From: Pseudomonas sp. NFACC02
GTDB lineage: Bacteria; Pseudomonadota; Gammaproteobacteria; Pseudomonadales; Pseudomonadaceae
Assembly: GCF_900110765.1 (NCBI RefSeq)
Contig: NZ_FOEO01000001.1
Span: forward strand, 1-64,000
Length of the DNA stretch: 64,000 bases
Direction: 5' to 3'
Shown here: in pieces, positions 16,309 to 27,301 of the stretch
How the letters are laid out: every line of letters starts with the position of its first letter
How positions within the stretch are numbered: the stretch's first letter is position 1
Notes under the pieces: generated by a model
Databases searched by the model: none
What the model was told of the DNA's origin: nothing
Seen by the model: the letters and a program-made list of their open reading frames with translations, nothing else
Position numbers and translations under genes: made by a program

Positions 16309-17562
16309 TTACGGATGAAGAGCTGCCAGACATGCTTCGAGCAGGTCCAGCCCCTCGTTCAACACCTCAGGCTCAATGGTGAGCGGTGCCAGCAGGCGAA
16401 CGATGTGACGGGCTTTACCGCTCGGCATCAAGAGCAAACCGCGCTCCCTGGCGCACGCCAGTAACTGGGCCATCTGGGCCGTGGCAGGCTTGCCGTCCGG
16501 CGTCCGCAGCTCGATGCCGCGCATCGCGCCGACACCGGTCAATCGCCCGAGGTAGGGCGACAGCTGTTGCGCCTGCCATTGCTCGTAACGGGCGAGCAAC
16601 GTGGCCGAATACTGCTCACTCCAGGCCGCGAGGTGCGCGTCGGTCATCTCATCGAGCGTGGCCAGGCCGGCCGCGCACGCCATGGGGTTCCCGGAATAGG
16701 TACCCCCCAACCCACCCTTGGGCAGCGTATCCATCAACGCCTTGCGCCCCACGACTGCACCCAGCGGTACACCACCGGCGATGCTCTTGCCGAGCAACAG
16801 CAGATCCGGCTCGATGCCCAGGCGGCTGAAAGCGAAGCGTTGTCCGGTACGCCCAAAGCCCGACTGGATTTCATCAATGATCAACACAATCCCTTTGTCG
16901 TCGCACAGGGTGCGCAACGCCTGAGCGAACTCGACGTCCAGCGCCAGGAAACCGCCCTCGCCCTGCACGGGTTCAATAATGAAGCAAGCGACCTCGTCGA
17001 GGTCGATCTCCACACTGAACAACCGTTCCATCGCCTTCAAGGCGTCGGCCGTCGAAACGCCGTTGTCCGCGCTTGGATACGGTAGATGAAACACGGGCCC
17101 CGGCAATACGCCGACTTTTTGCTTGTACGGCGCGACCTTGCCGTTGAGGTTCAGGGTCGCCAGCGTGCGGCCGTGAAAGGCGCCATCAAATGCAATCACC
17201 GCCGTCTTGCCGGTATGCCCGCGTACGATTTTCAACGCGTTCTCCGCCGCTTCGGCACCGCTGTTGGTGAGCATGCCGCTGACCGGGTAGCTCACCGGTA
17301 TAAACGCCGCGAGCCGCTCAATGAACTGCTGATACGGCCTATGCGGCGCTGCGTTGAACGCGTAGTGCGTCATGCGCTGCGCCTGCTCGCAAATCGCCGC
17401 CACGATCCTGGGATGACAATGCCCCAGATTCAGCACACCGATACCGCCGACGAAATCGATGTAACGCTTTCCGTCAACGTCCCAGACCTCAGCGTTTTTT
17501 CCATGCGTAAGGGTGATGGGATGAACGAACGAAATGGACTGGCTGACAGACGGGAAATCCAT
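16309..17562 (-). CDS. Class III aminotransferase (GabT-like)
   Basis: PLP-dependent omega-aminotransferase of 417 residues, similar in layout to 4-aminobutyrate or 2-aminoadipate transaminases. Landmarks: NSGAEAAENALKIVRGHTGK (phosphate-binding), FDGAFHGRT, the Walker-like EPVQGEGGF, IDEIQSGFGRTG with the PLP-contacting Asp, and the Schiff-base Lys in LLLLGKSIAGG (about 265). The final GTYSGNP block is also present. Substrate is uncertain among GABA, 5-aminovalerate and aminoadipate-type compounds. No succinate-semialdehyde dehydrogenase is adjacent. Confidence 0.88.
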   Translation of the reverse strand: MDFPSVSQSISFVHPITLTHGKNAEVWDVDGKRYIDFVGGIGVLNLGHCHPRIVAAICEQAQRMTHYAFNAAPHRPYQQFIERLAAFIPVSYPVSGMLTNSGAEAAENALKIVRGHTGKTAVIAFDGAFHGRTLATLNLNGKVAPYKQKVGVLPGPVFHLPYPSADNGVSTADALKAMERLFSVEIDLDEVACFIIEPVQGEGGFLALDVEFAQALRTLCDDKGIVLIIDEIQSGFGRTGQRFAFSRLGIEPDLLLLGKSIAGGVPLGAVVGRKALMDTLPKGGLGGTYSGNPMACAAGLATLDEMTDAHLAAWSEQYSATLLARYEQWQAQQLSPYLGRLTGVGAMRGIELRTPDGKPATAQMAQLLACARERGLLLMPSGKARHIVRLLAPLTIEPEVLNEGLDLLEACLAALHP

Positions 17563-17812
17563 GCTCTAACGACCTGCGAACGTGGGAAAGACGTCTATTC
17601 AAGCGATCTCCACCCCTTCTCACAAACGAAATAAAAGCAACGTTTCATTCCACTAACGACTGACATGGCTGGCAGGCTGCGAGGGCACCGGGCCAGGGCG
17701 ACGCACACGCGTAAGCGGAACAGGCGACGAAAAACCCCAGGAAGACTGTTTATGGGAGTCCGTCGTTATTCCGGAATGACTCGTTTTTACTTGTTGAAAA
17801 AATGCCCAGCTA

Positions 17813-17829
17813 TAAACAATCTATAAACA
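17813..17829 (-). promoter_or_regulatory. PhoP-box-like repeat TGTTTA-N5-TGTTTA
   Basis: Read on the minus strand, two identical TGTTTA hexamers are separated by 5 bp (11-bp period). This equals the enterobacterial PhoP consensus (T/G)GTTTA-N5-(T/G)GTTTA. It lies 250 bp upstream of the aminotransferase start and about 600 bp upstream of arnB. Which promoter it serves, if any, is unknown. Confidence 0.4.
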
Positions 17830-17990
17830 TATCCAGGACATCCAAGCCGAATGACTTATAGCGTCTTTTTCACCCCCTTCTCCTGCCTTCCCGCCCTTCC
17901 CCCTTTTTAACCATTGCGCTTAACAGTCATACGATAGCGGGCGATCACGTCCGGCCTTTGCCAAAAAGAATTAGCCGCAACGTTTAAACA

Positions 17991-18024
17991 TTTCAGTTCC
18001 TGTTCAGCTTCGCGAGCGTACGCT
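17991..18024 (+). promoter_or_regulatory. Putative arn promoter with TTTCAG-N5-GTTCAG repeat
   Basis: TTTCAG (17991-17996) and GTTCAG (18002-18007) form an 11-bp-period direct repeat. Eleven bp further lies a TACGCT -10-like hexamer (18019-18024). The geometry is that of promoters activated by PhoP/PmrA-class response regulators, in which the box replaces the -35. The arn operon is PhoP/PmrA-controlled in other bacteria, which makes the assignment plausible but unproven. Confidence 0.45.
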
Positions 18025-18431
18025 GGTGATGACAGATGAAGGACTGGATGCACCACAGCCCCTGTAGCACGGGGGCTCGCTAGAAAAAGTTATTGAGCCT
18101 AAACGACATTTATGACCTTTTCATTTCACCTTCAACAAAAGATGAGCACGTCTTTCTCACTGCTCTTCTCGGATAAAACAACAACACTTTATCAACGGAA
18201 TTTTCATGATTTATCTCCTACTATCCTGATAAAGAAAGTGCCAAATCTTGCGTTTCTCTAACAGGGCAGTAAATGCGACCCACCCAGGATCGGGCACCGC
18301 TAGCACCCGTTTTATCTGAACGCCCACGTGGCCGAAATTATTTAACAACGAGCGCCTTGTCTCTAAGCAGCTCGCGTTTGCTTGCGCCTCGACAATGTCT
18401 TCAACACCGATAACTGTGCAGGAGGGTCTAC

Positions 18432-19580
18432 ATGAGTCTGGATTTTCTTCCTTTTTCCCGCCCCAGCATGGGCGATGAGGAAGTGGCAGCCGCCACCCGA
18501 GTCCTGCGTTCAGGGTGGATTACCACGGGGCCGGAATGCCAGCGCCTGGAACAGCAGTTTGCCGAACATTGCGGCGCGCAGCAGGCCGTGGCGCTGTCTT
18601 CTGCCACCGGTGCCATGCACATCACACTGCTCGCGCTGGGCATCGGTCCGGGGGATGAAGTCATCACGCCTTCGCAGACGTGGGTCTCCACCGCCAACAT
18701 GATCTGCCTGTTGGGCGCGACCCCGGTTTTCGTCGACATAGACCGCGACACGCTGATGACCGACGCCGCGTTGATCGAAAGCGCCATCACACCCCGCACC
18801 AAGGCCATCATTCCGGTGCATTACGCCGGTGCCGCGTTTGACCTTGATCCGCTGTATGCCCTGGCCGAACGCCATGGCATTGCGGTCATCGAGGACGCTG
18901 CCCATGCTGCAGGGACGCGTTACAAAGGCCGGCCGGTCGGCGCCTCCGGCACCGCGATCTTTTCGTTTCATGCAATCAAGAACATGACCTGCGCCGAAGG
19001 CGCGATGTTTGTCAGCGACGATCCAGAGTTGGCCGATCGTGTTCGCCGCCTGAAATTCCATGGCCTGGGCGTCGATGCCTATGACCGCCTGACCCACGGC
19101 CGCAAGCCGCAGGCCGAAGTGATCGAGCCGGGGTTCAAGTACAACCTGGCCGACATCAATGCCGCCATCGCGCGGGTGCAGCTTGAACGTCTGGACACCC
19201 TTAACGCCCGTCGTGCGGAGCTGGCCGGACATTATCTGGAACGGCTGGCAGGCAGCCCCGTTCAACCTTTGGCGCATCCTCGCTACGACCAGCACCACGC
19301 CTGGCATCTGTTCATCCTGCGCATTGACGCAGAACGCTGCGGCCTGGATCGCGATGCGTTCATGAAAGCCCTGCAGGCTCAGAACATCGGCAGCGGCATT
19401 CACTTCATTGCGACCCACCTGCACAGCTACTACCGCCAGCGATTCCCTGAGGTGCACTTGCCCGAGACCGAATGGAATTCGTCGCGGCTGTGTTCAATCC
19501 CCTTGTTCCCTGACATGACCCGCGCCGATGTCGACCGCGTCGTCAGCGCCATTGAATCCATCGTGGAAGCCCGCTCGTGA
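18432..19580 (+). CDS. arnB: UDP-Ara4O--UDP-Ara4N aminotransferase
   Basis: PLP enzyme that transaminates UDP-4-keto-arabinose with glutamate to UDP-4-amino-4-deoxy-L-arabinose, in the cytosol. The 382 residues have the DegT/DnrJ/EryC1 fold: [28 protein letters not shown] (PLP phosphate region), [21 protein letters not shown] and the Schiff-base Lys in [16 protein letters not shown]. Length and motifs equal those of enterobacterial ArnB. GGAGG lies 8 nt before the ATG. It is the first gene of arnBCADTEF-ugd and overlaps arnC by 4 bp. Confidence 0.97.
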   Translation: MSLDFLPFSRPSMGDEEVAAATRVLRSGWITTGPECQRLEQQFAEHCGAQQAVALSSATGAMHITLLALGIGPGDEVITPSQTWVSTANMICLLGATPVFVDIDRDTLMTDAALIESAITPRTKAIIPVHYAGAAFDLDPLYALAERHGIAVIEDAAHAAGTRYKGRPVGASGTAIFSFHAIKNMTCAEGAMFVSDDPELADRVRRLKFHGLGVDAYDRLTHGRKPQAEVIEPGFKYNLADINAAIARVQLERLDTLNARRAELAGHYLERLAGSPVQPLAHPRYDQHHAWHLFILRIDAERCGLDRDAFMKALQAQNIGSGIHFIATHLHSYYRQRFPEVHLPETEWNSSRLCSIPLFPDMTRADVDRVVSAIESIVEARS

Positions 19581-20587
19581 AACCGTATCCCATCAACCGC
19601 GTCTCGATCGTCATCCCGGTCTACAACGAGGAACAGAGTCTGCCGGAGCTGCTGCGCCGCACCGAAGCAGCCTGCGCACAAGTCAGCCAGCCCTGCGAAA
19701 TCATTCTGGTGGACGACGGCAGTCGTGACGACTCCGCCGAGATCCTGCTCGACGCCAGCCAGCGTGAAGGCAGCCCGGTGGTCGCGGTCATTCTCAATCG
19801 CAACTACGGTCAACACGCCGCGATCATGGCCGGCTTCGAACAGTGCAAAGGCGACCTGGTGATCACCCTGGACGCCGACCTGCAAAACCCGCCCGAAGAG
19901 ATCCCGAGACTGGTCAGGCTCGCCGAGCAGGGTTACGACGTGATCGGCACGGTGCGTGGCAACCGTCAGGATTCAGCCTTGCGCCGCTGGCCTTCAAAAC
20001 TCATCAACCTGGCCGTGCAGCGCTCCACCGGCGTCGCGATGACCGACTACGGCTGCATGTTGCGTGCTTACCGCCGCAGCATTGTCGACGCCATGCTGGC
20101 CTGCCGGGAACGCAGCACCTTCATCCCGATTCTGGCGAACAGTTTTGCCCGTCACACCACTGAAGTACAGGTGATGCATGCTGAGCGCGAGCATGGGGAA
20201 TCCAAATACAGCGCGATGAAGCTCATCAATCTGATGTTCGACCTGGTCACCTGCATGACCACGACGCCGTTGCGGCTGTTGAGCATCATCGGTTTCAGCA
20301 TGGCCTTTCTCGGGGTGCTGTTCGCGATGTTGCTGATCGTACTGCGCCTGATCTTCGGCGCGCCATGGGCGGGACACGGCACCTTCGTCCTGTTCGCGGT
20401 GCTGTTCGTCTTTACCGGCGGACAGTTCATCGGCATGGGCCTGCTTGGCGAATACCTGGGGCGCATGTACAGCGATGTTCGCGCGCGCCCACGTTTTTTC
20501 ATCGAGAAGGTCGTGCGCAGCCAGCCTGTTTCCACCCCTCAGAAAGTCGATGCCCCTGCTCCCATTTTGAATAAGGTCGCACCATGA
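19577..20587 (+). CDS. arnC: Undecaprenyl-phosphate 4-deoxy-4-formamido-L-arabinose transferase
   Basis: Inner-membrane GT2 transferase moving formylated Ara4N from UDP to undecaprenyl phosphate. The 336 residues include the GT2 start [26 protein letters not shown], the [12 protein letters not shown] metal-binding block, and two C-terminal membrane helices (about 235-260 and 270-295). The start is GTG at 19577, overlapping the arnB stop (GTGA), and its stop overlaps the arnA start. Translational coupling is therefore likely. Confidence 0.96.
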   Translation: MKPYPINRVSIVIPVYNEEQSLPELLRRTEAACAQVSQPCEIILVDDGSRDDSAEILLDASQREGSPVVAVILNRNYGQHAAIMAGFEQCKGDLVITLDADLQNPPEEIPRLVRLAEQGYDVIGTVRGNRQDSALRRWPSKLINLAVQRSTGVAMTDYGCMLRAYRRSIVDAMLACRERSTFIPILANSFARHTTEVQVMHAEREHGESKYSAMKLINLMFDLVTCMTTTPLRLLSIIGFSMAFLGVLFAMLLIVLRLIFGAPWAGHGTFVLFAVLFVFTGGQFIGMGLLGEYLGRMYSDVRARPRFFIEKVVRSQPVSTPQKVDAPAPILNKVAP

Positions 20588-22575
20588 GCCTCAAAGCCGT
20601 TGTTTTTGCCTATCACGATATCGGTTGTGTCGGTATTGAAGCCCTGCTCAACGCTGGCTATGAGATCTCGGCGGTGTTTACCCACGCCGACGACCCCAGG
20701 GAAAAGACCTTCTTCGGCTCGGTCGCACAACTGTGCGCGCAACACAACATTCCCGTTCACGCGCCTGAGGACGCGAATCACCCGCTGTGGATCGAACGCA
20801 TCGGCAAGCTGGCACCTGACTTCATCTTTTCGTTCTATTACCGCCATCTGCTCAGCGAAAACCTGCTGGCGTGCGCCAGGAACGGTGGCTTCAACCTGCA
20901 CGGTTCCTTGTTGCCACGCTATCGCGGCCGTGCACCGGCCAACTGGGTGCTGGTCAACGGTGAGACCGAAACCGGGGTGACCCTGCATCGGATGGTCAAG
21001 CGGGCCGACGCCGGCGCCATCGTGGCTCAGCAGCGCGTCAGCATCAGTACCACTGACACCGCCCTGACGCTGCACGCCAAGCTGCGCGCCAGCGCTGCCG
21101 ACCTGCTGTCCGAAACCCTACCTTTGCTGGGTAAGGGACAATTGCCAGGCACCGAGCAAGATGAATCCAAAGCCACCTGTTTTGGCCGCCGTACGCCAGC
21201 CGACGGATTGATCGACTGGCAGCAGTCGGCATTGCAGCTGTACAACCTGACGCGCGCAGTCACCCAACCCTATCCGGGCGCATTCTGTCCGGTGGGCGAA
21301 CACAAGATGATCGTCTGGAGCGCGAAGGTGCAGTCCGGCAATGAAGGCCAGACGCCGGGTACGGTCATCAGCTGTGATCCGCTGCGCATTGCCTGTGGCG
21401 AGGACTCCCTGCTGGTCACTGCCGGGCAGCGCGGCGATGACGGGCTCTATCTGAGCGGCGCGCAACTGGCCCGGGAGTTCGGCCTGGTAGACGGCTCCCG
21501 GCTGGTGGGCGGCAAGAAGCGGCGCCAACTGCGGCGTACGTGCGTGCTGATCCTGGGCGTCAACGGGTTCATCGGCAATCACCTGTCTGAGCGGCTGCTC
21601 AAAGATGACCGTTACGAGGTCTACGGCATGGACATCGGCTCCGATGCCATCGAGCGCCTGCGCAGCCACCCCAATTTCCACTTCATCGAAGGCGACATCA
21701 GCATCCACACCGAATGGATCGAATACCACATCAAGAAATGCGACGTGGTACTGCCGCTGGTGGCCATCGCCACCCCGATCGAATACACCCGCAACCCGTT
21801 GCGCGTCTTCGAGCTGGACTTTGAAGAAAACCTGAAAATCGTCCGCTACTGCGTCAAGTACAACAAGCGCGTGATCTTCCCGTCGACCTCGGAAGTCTAC
21901 GGCATGTGCCAGGACGCGAACTTCGACGAAGACACTTCGAACCTGGTGGTCGGCCCGATCAACAAACAACGCTGGATTTACTCGGTCTCCAAGCAGTTGC
22001 TCGACCGCGTGATCTGGGCCTATGGGCAAAAAGGTCTGCAGTTCTCCCTGTTCCGTCCGTTCAACTGGATGGGGCCGCGCCTGGATCGACTGGACTCTGC
22101 TCGCATCGGCAGCTCGCGCGCGATCACGCAACTGATCCTGCACCTGGTGGAAGGCACACCGATCCGTCTGGTAGACGGCGGCGCCCAGAAACGCTGCTTT
22201 ACCGATGTGGTGGACGGCATTGAGGCTTTGGCGCGCATCATCGAAAACCGTGATGGCCGCTGCAATGGTCAAATCATCAACATCGGCAACCCGGACAACG
22301 AGGCCAGCATCCGCCAGTTGGGTGAAGAGCTGTTGCGTCAGTTCGAGGCGCACCCGCTGCGTGACAACTTCCCTCCATTCGCCGGTTTCCGGGAAGTGGA
22401 AAGTCAGTCCTTCTACGGTAAGGGCTATCAGGACGTCAGCCACCGCAAACCGAGCATCGACAACGCGCGTCGCCTGATCGACTGGCAACCCACCATCGAG
22501 CTGCGTGAAACCATCGGCAAGACGCTGGATTTTTTCCTGCGCGAAGCCATGGCTGAAAAAGCGGAAGCGAGCTGA
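20584..22575 (+). CDS. arnA: Bifunctional UDP-glucuronate decarboxylase / UDP-Ara4N formyltransferase
   Basis: Two-domain enzyme of 663 residues (E. coli 660). The N-terminal formyltransferase (about 1-300) has [18 protein letters not shown] with the catalytic Asn and His. The C-terminal NAD-dependent UDP-glucuronate decarboxylase (about 315-660) has the dinucleotide motif [19 protein letters not shown] with the catalytic Ser/Glu, and the Tyr-x3-Lys in YSVSKQLLD. It supplies the keto sugar used by ArnB and formylates its product. It is coupled to arnC (ATGA) and to arnD (TGATG). Confidence 0.97.
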   Translation: MSLKAVVFAYHDIGCVGIEALLNAGYEISAVFTHADDPREKTFFGSVAQLCAQHNIPVHAPEDANHPLWIERIGKLAPDFIFSFYYRHLLSENLLACARNGGFNLHGSLLPRYRGRAPANWVLVNGETETGVTLHRMVKRADAGAIVAQQRVSISTTDTALTLHAKLRASAADLLSETLPLLGKGQLPGTEQDESKATCFGRRTPADGLIDWQQSALQLYNLTRAVTQPYPGAFCPVGEHKMIVWSAKVQSGNEGQTPGTVISCDPLRIACGEDSLLVTAGQRGDDGLYLSGAQLAREFGLVDGSRLVGGKKRRQLRRTCVLILGVNGFIGNHLSERLLKDDRYEVYGMDIGSDAIERLRSHPNFHFIEGDISIHTEWIEYHIKKCDVVLPLVAIATPIEYTRNPLRVFELDFEENLKIVRYCVKYNKRVIFPSTSEVYGMCQDANFDEDTSNLVVGPINKQRWIYSVSKQLLDRVIWAYGQKGLQFSLFRPFNWMGPRLDRLDSARIGSSRAITQLILHLVEGTPIRLVDGGAQKRCFTDVVDGIEALARIIENRDGRCNGQIINIGNPDNEASIRQLGEELLRQFEAHPLRDNFPPFAGFREVESQSFYGKGYQDVSHRKPSIDNARRLIDWQPTIELRETIGKTLDFFLREAMAEKAEAS

Positions 22576-23459
22576 TGCAGGCAGGCTTGCGCATTGACGT
22601 CGATACGTATCGCGGAACGCGGGACGGCGTGCCGCGTCTGCTCGACCTGCTGGACGAAGCACAGGTCAAAGCCACGTTCTTTTTCAGCGTCGGTCCGGAC
22701 AACATGGGCCGTCATCTGTGGCGCCTGGCAAGGCCGCAGTTTTTCTGGAAAATGCTGCGGTCCAAAGCCGCCAGTCTGTATGGATGGGACATCTTGCTGG
22801 CCGGCACTGCCTGGCCCGGCAAACCCATCGGCCGCGATCTGGGGCCGTTGATGCGTCGTGCCCAGAACGCCGGTCACGAGATCGGCCTGCACGCCTGGGA
22901 TCACCATGGCTGGCAAGCTAATGCGGGCACCTGGACGCCCAACCAACTGACGAGCCAGATTGCCTGTGGCGTGGATTGCCTGAGTGACATTCTCGGCAAT
23001 CCCGTCACCTGCTCAGCCGCCGCCGGATGGCGTGCGGATGAACGCGTGGTGCAAGCCAAACAAGGTTTTGGCTTTCGCTACAACAGCGATTGTCGAGGCT
23101 ACGGGCTGTTTCGTCCGTTGCTCGCGGACGGTCAGCCTGGCACGCCTCAGATTCCCGTGGACCTGCCAACCTTCGATGAAGTCGTCGGCCCTCGACTGGA
23201 TGCCCGCGCGTTCAATGCGTACCTGCTGCGTCAGTTCAGCCCTGCGAAGCTGAACGTCTACACCGTGCACGCAGAGGTGGAAGGCATCGCCATGGCCGAT
23301 CATTTCCGCCATCTGCTCGTTCAGGCAAAGACCCACCGCATACAGTTCCAACCGCTGGGCAGTCTGCTACCTGATGACCTCGAGGCGATCGCGCAGGGGC
23401 ACCTGGTTCGCGGGGCGCTGGACGGACGTGAAGGCTGGCTGGGAGTGCAGCAACCATGA
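22575..23459 (+). CDS. arnD: 4-deoxy-4-formamido-L-arabinose-phosphoundecaprenol deformylase
   Basis: Removes the formyl group from undecaprenyl-linked Ara4FN at the inner membrane so that ArnT can use it. 294 residues with a NodB/polysaccharide-deacetylase fold: [16 protein letters not shown] (metal-binding Asp), [15 protein letters not shown] (His ligands) and [10 protein letters not shown]. Length matches E. coli ArnD (296). It starts within the arnA stop and its stop overlaps the arnT start. Confidence 0.96.
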   Translation: MQAGLRIDVDTYRGTRDGVPRLLDLLDEAQVKATFFFSVGPDNMGRHLWRLARPQFFWKMLRSKAASLYGWDILLAGTAWPGKPIGRDLGPLMRRAQNAGHEIGLHAWDHHGWQANAGTWTPNQLTSQIACGVDCLSDILGNPVTCSAAAGWRADERVVQAKQGFGFRYNSDCRGYGLFRPLLADGQPGTPQIPVDLPTFDEVVGPRLDARAFNAYLLRQFSPAKLNVYTVHAEVEGIAMADHFRHLLVQAKTHRIQFQPLGSLLPDDLEAIAQGHLVRGALDGREGWLGVQQP

Positions 23460-25102
23460 GCCGCCATCAGAACATCGCGTTGCTGTTCGCCGCGTTCTTG
23501 CTCGCGTATCTGCTGCCGTTGGGCACTCACGGCCTGTGGATTCCCGATGAAACCCGCTACGCCCAGATCAGCCAGGAAATGCTGCACAGTGGCAATTGGG
23601 CCGCGCCTCATTTCATGGGGCTGCGCTATTTCGAGAAGCCCGCTGCGGGCTATTGGCTGATTGCGGCGGCGCAGGCGGTGTTCGGTGAGAACCTGTTCGG
23701 CGTGCGTTTCGTTTCCGCGTTGACCACAGGTTTGAGCGTACTCTTGACCTGGCTGATCGCGGGACGCCTCTGGGCCGACCCTCAGAAGCGTTTCGCGAGT
23801 GCGCTGCTGTTCATGAGTTTCGTACTGGTGGCGGGGCAATCCGGCTATGCCAATCTTGACCCGCAATTCACCCTCTGGGTGAACCTGACGCTGGTTGCCT
23901 TCTGGTTCGCCATCCACAGCGTCGGGCGCCAGCGGTTACTGTGCTGGGCGGTGCTCGGTTTTGCTTGCGGCATGGGTTTCATGACCAAGGGATTTCTGGC
24001 CTGGGCCTTGCCGGTGATCATCGCCCTGCCCTACATGATCTGGCAGCGACGCTTGCGCGAGCTGCTGACTTTCGGCCCGCTGGCCATCATCGTCGCCGTG
24101 CTGGTGTGCCTGCCGTGGGCATTGACGGTGCAGGCCCGGGAACCTGACTTCTGGCGGTTCTTCTTCTGGCATGAACACATCCGTCGCTTCGCCGGTGAAG
24201 ATGCTCAGCACGCCCAGCCATGGTGGTACTACTTGCCGCTGCTGGTCGGCGCTTGCGTACCTTGGGCCTTGTTGTTACCCGGCACCCTCAAGCAGGCCTG
24301 GGACCAGAGGAGCCTGAGCCACAGCGGGTTTCTGCTGATGTGGCTGGTCCTGCCGCTGGCTTTTCTGAGCCTGAGCAAAGGCAAGCTACCGACCTACATT
24401 TTGCCTTGCCTGATGCCATTGGCCCTGCTGATGGGGCATGCGCTCGTCGAAGCCCAGAACGCCGGAAAAACCACCGCGTTGCGCATCAATGGCCTGTTCA
24501 ACAGCGCTTTGGGCGTGATTGCGCTGGCTGCGCTGGTGTTTATCCAGTTCAAAAAATCGGTGTATGAGCAGGAGCCTCAGCACCTGATCCTGGCGGTGGT
24601 GGTGTTGCTGGGCTGGATCGTGACCAATGCGCTGCAGGGCGCCCAGCCCCGGCGGTTCTGGCTGATGCCAGCGCTGGGCAGCTGGTTGACCATTGCGTTA
24701 ATACCGGCGGCCTTGCCCGGCAGCATTGTTTCCAACAAGACGCCCGACCAGTTCGTGGCTCACCACTTGGACGAACTGAGCGCTGCCACCCACCTGCTCA
24801 GCAACGACCTGGGCGCGGCGGCCGCGCTGTCATGGCGCCTCAAACGCAATGATGTGGTGCTTTACGACACCCGTGGCGAACTGGAGTACGGGCTCGGCTA
24901 CCCACAACCGACGCCCAGGGAGGTCAACTGGAAACAGGTTCAGGCGTGGATGACCAAGGCACGTCAGCAGGGTTCTGTCGCGGTAGTAATGCGTGGCAAC
25001 TCGGACGATGACGCCTACGGATTCAGCCTGCTGCCGCAGGATGGCAAACGTTATGAAGAAGGCAACCTGACGATCCTGATCTTCGACAGGACGCCGTCAT
25101 GA
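23456..25102 (+). CDS. arnT: Undecaprenyl-phosphate-Ara4N--lipid A transferase
   Basis: Inner-membrane GT-C (family 39/83) enzyme that transfers L-Ara4N to lipid A phosphates on the periplasmic face, lowering negative charge and giving resistance to polymyxin and cationic peptides. 548 residues with about 12 membrane helices. The first periplasmic loop has the acidic catalytic motif in [15 protein letters not shown], followed by FEKPAAGYW. Length equals E. coli ArnT (550). It overlaps arnD and arnE by 4 bp each. Confidence 0.96.
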   Translation: MSRHQNIALLFAAFLLAYLLPLGTHGLWIPDETRYAQISQEMLHSGNWAAPHFMGLRYFEKPAAGYWLIAAAQAVFGENLFGVRFVSALTTGLSVLLTWLIAGRLWADPQKRFASALLFMSFVLVAGQSGYANLDPQFTLWVNLTLVAFWFAIHSVGRQRLLCWAVLGFACGMGFMTKGFLAWALPVIIALPYMIWQRRLRELLTFGPLAIIVAVLVCLPWALTVQAREPDFWRFFFWHEHIRRFAGEDAQHAQPWWYYLPLLVGACVPWALLLPGTLKQAWDQRSLSHSGFLLMWLVLPLAFLSLSKGKLPTYILPCLMPLALLMGHALVEAQNAGKTTALRINGLFNSALGVIALAALVFIQFKKSVYEQEPQHLILAVVVLLGWIVTNALQGAQPRRFWLMPALGSWLTIALIPAALPGSIVSNKTPDQFVAHHLDELSAATHLLSNDLGAAAALSWRLKRNDVVLYDTRGELEYGLGYPQPTPREVNWKQVQAWMTKARQQGSVAVVMRGNSDDDAYGFSLLPQDGKRYEEGNLTILIFDRTPS

Positions 25103-25443
25103 CGGTGGTCCTGTTGCTTTGCGCCTGCCTGCTCACGTGCCTGGGCCAGATTGCGCAGAAGCTGACCATCGAACGCTGGGGGCACACCTTCCCCGGCGTT
25201 GGCACCGCACTGAGAAGCGGCTGGTTGTGGCTGGCACTGGCGTGCCTGGGCGCAGGCCTGCTGCTGTGGCTGTTGGTACTGCAGCGCATGGACGTAGGCG
25301 TTGCTTACCCCATGCTGGCGCTGAATTTCGTCCTTGTCACCTTGACCGGACGTTATATGTTCAAAGAGCCCGTCGACCGTCGTCACTGGTTCGGCGTGGC
25401 GCTCATTCTGGTGGGTGTTGTCTTGCTGGGGCGCCAGGCGTGA
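25099..25443 (+). CDS. arnE: Ara4N-phosphoundecaprenol flippase subunit ArnE
   Basis: A 114-residue small membrane protein of the EamA/SMR type with four predicted helices (about 1-16, 35-60, 65-85, 92-112), matching ArnE (111 residues in E. coli). With ArnF it is thought to move undecaprenyl-phosphate-Ara4N across the inner membrane. The ATG overlaps the arnT stop and the stop overlaps the arnF GTG start. Confidence 0.93.
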   Translation: MTVVLLLCACLLTCLGQIAQKLTIERWGHTFPGVGTALRSGWLWLALACLGAGLLLWLLVLQRMDVGVAYPMLALNFVLVTLTGRYMFKEPVDRRHWFGVALILVGVVLLGRQA

Positions 25444-25856
25444 ACGCGCGCCGCGGCCTGAGTCTGGCCATGGGCAGCGTATTGCTGGTCAGCGCAGCAC
25501 AGCTGGGCATGCGCTGGAGCATGCAACGCCTGCCACACCCTGCCCAATGGCTGGCAGCGCAACAAGTCGACGCTGTAGCACTCAGCGTGGTGATAGCCGC
25601 GATCGCTGCATACGCCCTGTCCATGCTCTGCTGGCTCGGCGCCCTGCGTGATATGCCCCTGAGCCGCGCCTATTCGCTGCTCAGCATCAGCTACGCAGCG
25701 GTGTACGTACTGGCGGCGCTGCTCCCCTTTTTCAACGAGACACTCACCGCTCCTCGAACGGTGGGAGTCACCCTGATCGTGCTCGGCGTGGTGACGATCA
25801 ATTTCCGGCGTAGCTGCGACAACGGCAGTAACAGTGACAAGGAGCTTTCCCGATGA
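25440..25856 (+). CDS. arnF: Ara4N-phosphoundecaprenol flippase subunit ArnF
   Basis: 138 residues, four helices, paired with ArnE. Motifs include [41 protein letters not shown], typical of the SMR-like ArnF C-terminal half. The GTG at 25440 is chosen because it overlaps the arnE stop (GTGA) like every other junction of the operon; the reading frame itself is open much further upstream inside arnE. The stop overlaps the ugd ATG. Confidence 0.92.
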   Translation: MNARRGLSLAMGSVLLVSAAQLGMRWSMQRLPHPAQWLAAQQVDAVALSVVIAAIAAYALSMLCWLGALRDMPLSRAYSLLSISYAAVYVLAALLPFFNETLTAPRTVGVTLIVLGVVTINFRRSCDNGSNSDKELSR

Positions 25857-27247
25857 AAATAAGCGTCTTCGGTAGCGGTTATGTGGGTCTGGTGCAGGCG
25901 ACCGTGTTGGCTGAGGTTGGCCACGACGTGGTGTGCATGGACATTGACCCGGCCAAGGTCGAGCAACTGAGCAAAGGCCATGTGACCATTTACGAACCCG
26001 GTCTGGAAAATCTGGTTCGCGAGAACCTGGAAGCCGGACGCTTGCACTTCACCACCGACGAGAAACGCGCGGTGGAGCATGGCGAAGTGTTGTTCATCGC
26101 GGTGGGTACACCTTCCCGACCCGATGGCTCCGCTGACCTGAGCGGGTTCTTTGCGGTCGGCGACGCCATCGCTCGCCACCGCGAGACCCCGGTGATCATT
26201 GTTGAAAAGTCGACAGTGCCGGTGGGCAGCGGCGACGCGTTGCGCGGCCACATCGAGCAGAGCCTGCGCCAGTCGGCCCCGCTGCTGAAATTCGATATCG
26301 TGTCCAACCCCGAATTCCTCAAGGAAGGCTCGGCAGTCAAGGACTGCCGCCGCCCCGATCGCATCGTCATCGGCTGTGGCAACCCGGACGTGTTCCCTGT
26401 CATGCGCGAACTCTACGCCCCGTTCAACCGCAACCATGAACGCATCATGTTCATGGACCTGCGCAGCGCGGAACTGACGAAGTATGCGGCCAACTGCATG
26501 CTGGCGACCAAGATCAGCTTCATCAACCAGATTGCCGAGCTGGCCGAGCACCTGGGTGCCGATGTCGAATCCGTGCGCCTGGGCATCGGTGCCGACTCAC
26601 GGATCGGTTATGACTTCATCTACCCAGGCTGTGGCTATGGCGGCTCGTGCTTCGGCAAGGACATTCGCGCGTTGATTCACAGTGCGCGGGAAGCCGGCTG
26701 CTCGAACGATCTGCTCAATGTGGTCGAGGACATCAACGAGCGGCAGAAGAACAAGCTGTTCGACCGCATTAACGCGTTCTACAAGGGCGAACTCAAGGGC
26801 AAGACCTTCGCGCTGTGGGGGCTGGCATTCAAACCGAACACCGACGATATGCGCGATGCACCGAGTCGTGTGCTGATGGAATCGCTGTGGGCCGCAGGCG
26901 CCACCGTTCGCGCGTTTGACCCCGAAGCCATGCAGGAAACCCAGCGCTTGTACGGCGAGCAACCCAACCTGATCCTGATGGGCACGCCGGAATCGGTGTT
27001 GTTGGGGGCCGACGCCCTGATCGTCTGTACCGAATGGCAGCAGTTCAAGGCACCGGACTTCGACCTGATTCAACAGCGGCTCAAGTCACCGGTCATCTTC
27101 GACGGCCGCAACCTGTATGACACCGAGCGTCTGGCCAAGCGCGGCTTCCAGTACTTCCCGATTGGCCGGGGTGACTCCTGCAGCTTGCCCATTCCGCAAC
27201 AACTGTGGGTGCCTTACGAACTGCTGGCCAACCACCACGCGGTGTAA
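25853..27247 (+). CDS. ugd: UDP-glucose 6-dehydrogenase
   Basis: Makes UDP-glucuronate, the first precursor for ArnA, by two-step NAD-dependent oxidation of UDP-glucose. 464 residues: Rossmann motif GSGYVGLV near the start, [24 protein letters not shown], and the catalytic Cys in [14 protein letters not shown] (about 265). The [18 protein letters not shown] block of the C-terminal UDP-binding domain is also present. Being last in the arn operon, it makes the pathway self-sufficient from UDP-glucose. A terminator follows at 27258-27287. Confidence 0.96.
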   Translation: MKISVFGSGYVGLVQATVLAEVGHDVVCMDIDPAKVEQLSKGHVTIYEPGLENLVRENLEAGRLHFTTDEKRAVEHGEVLFIAVGTPSRPDGSADLSGFFAVGDAIARHRETPVIIVEKSTVPVGSGDALRGHIEQSLRQSAPLLKFDIVSNPEFLKEGSAVKDCRRPDRIVIGCGNPDVFPVMRELYAPFNRNHERIMFMDLRSAELTKYAANCMLATKISFINQIAELAEHLGADVESVRLGIGADSRIGYDFIYPGCGYGGSCFGKDIRALIHSAREAGCSNDLLNVVEDINERQKNKLFDRINAFYKGELKGKTFALWGLAFKPNTDDMRDAPSRVLMESLWAAGATVRAFDPEAMQETQRLYGEQPNLILMGTPESVLLGADALIVCTEWQQFKAPDFDLIQQRLKSPVIFDGRNLYDTERLAKRGFQYFPIGRGDSCSLPIPQQLWVPYELLANHHAV

Positions 27248-27257
27248 GCCCCATACC

Positions 27258-27287
27258 GCGCGGCCTGGTCAGTCAGGCCGCGCTTTT
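27258..27287 (+). terminator. Intrinsic terminator of the arn operon
   Basis: GCGCGGCCTG and CAGGCCGCGC form a perfect 10-bp stem with a 6-nt loop (GTCAGT), followed by TTTT. It begins 11 bp after the ugd stop. Confidence 0.85.
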
Positions 27288-27301
27288 GCGCTACCGTGCG
27301 G

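Larger units (their letters stand above)
17563..18431. other. Long AT-rich intergenic region upstream of the arn operon
   Basis: 869 bp with no supported gene, markedly more AT-rich than its surroundings from about 17760. It contains two hexamer-N5-hexamer direct repeats of the kind bound by OmpR/PhoB-family regulators (17813-17829 on the minus strand, 17991-18007 on the plus strand). A small hairpin follows at 18057-18077. If the second repeat drives arnB, the mRNA leader is about 400 nt. Confidence 0.6.

Noticed and set aside
18206-18229. Seven-residue Leu-rich leader peptide (MIYLLLS) in the arn leader, as a possible attenuator
   Set aside because: No convincing Shine-Dalgarno site, no regulatory codon run and no terminator hairpin after it.
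18510-19457. 315-residue minus-strand open frame
   Set aside because: It is antisense to arnB; composition typical of a GC-driven shadow frame.
21118-22662. 514-residue minus-strand open frame
   Set aside because: It is antisense to arnA and arnD, both unmistakable; the translation has no recognisable family.
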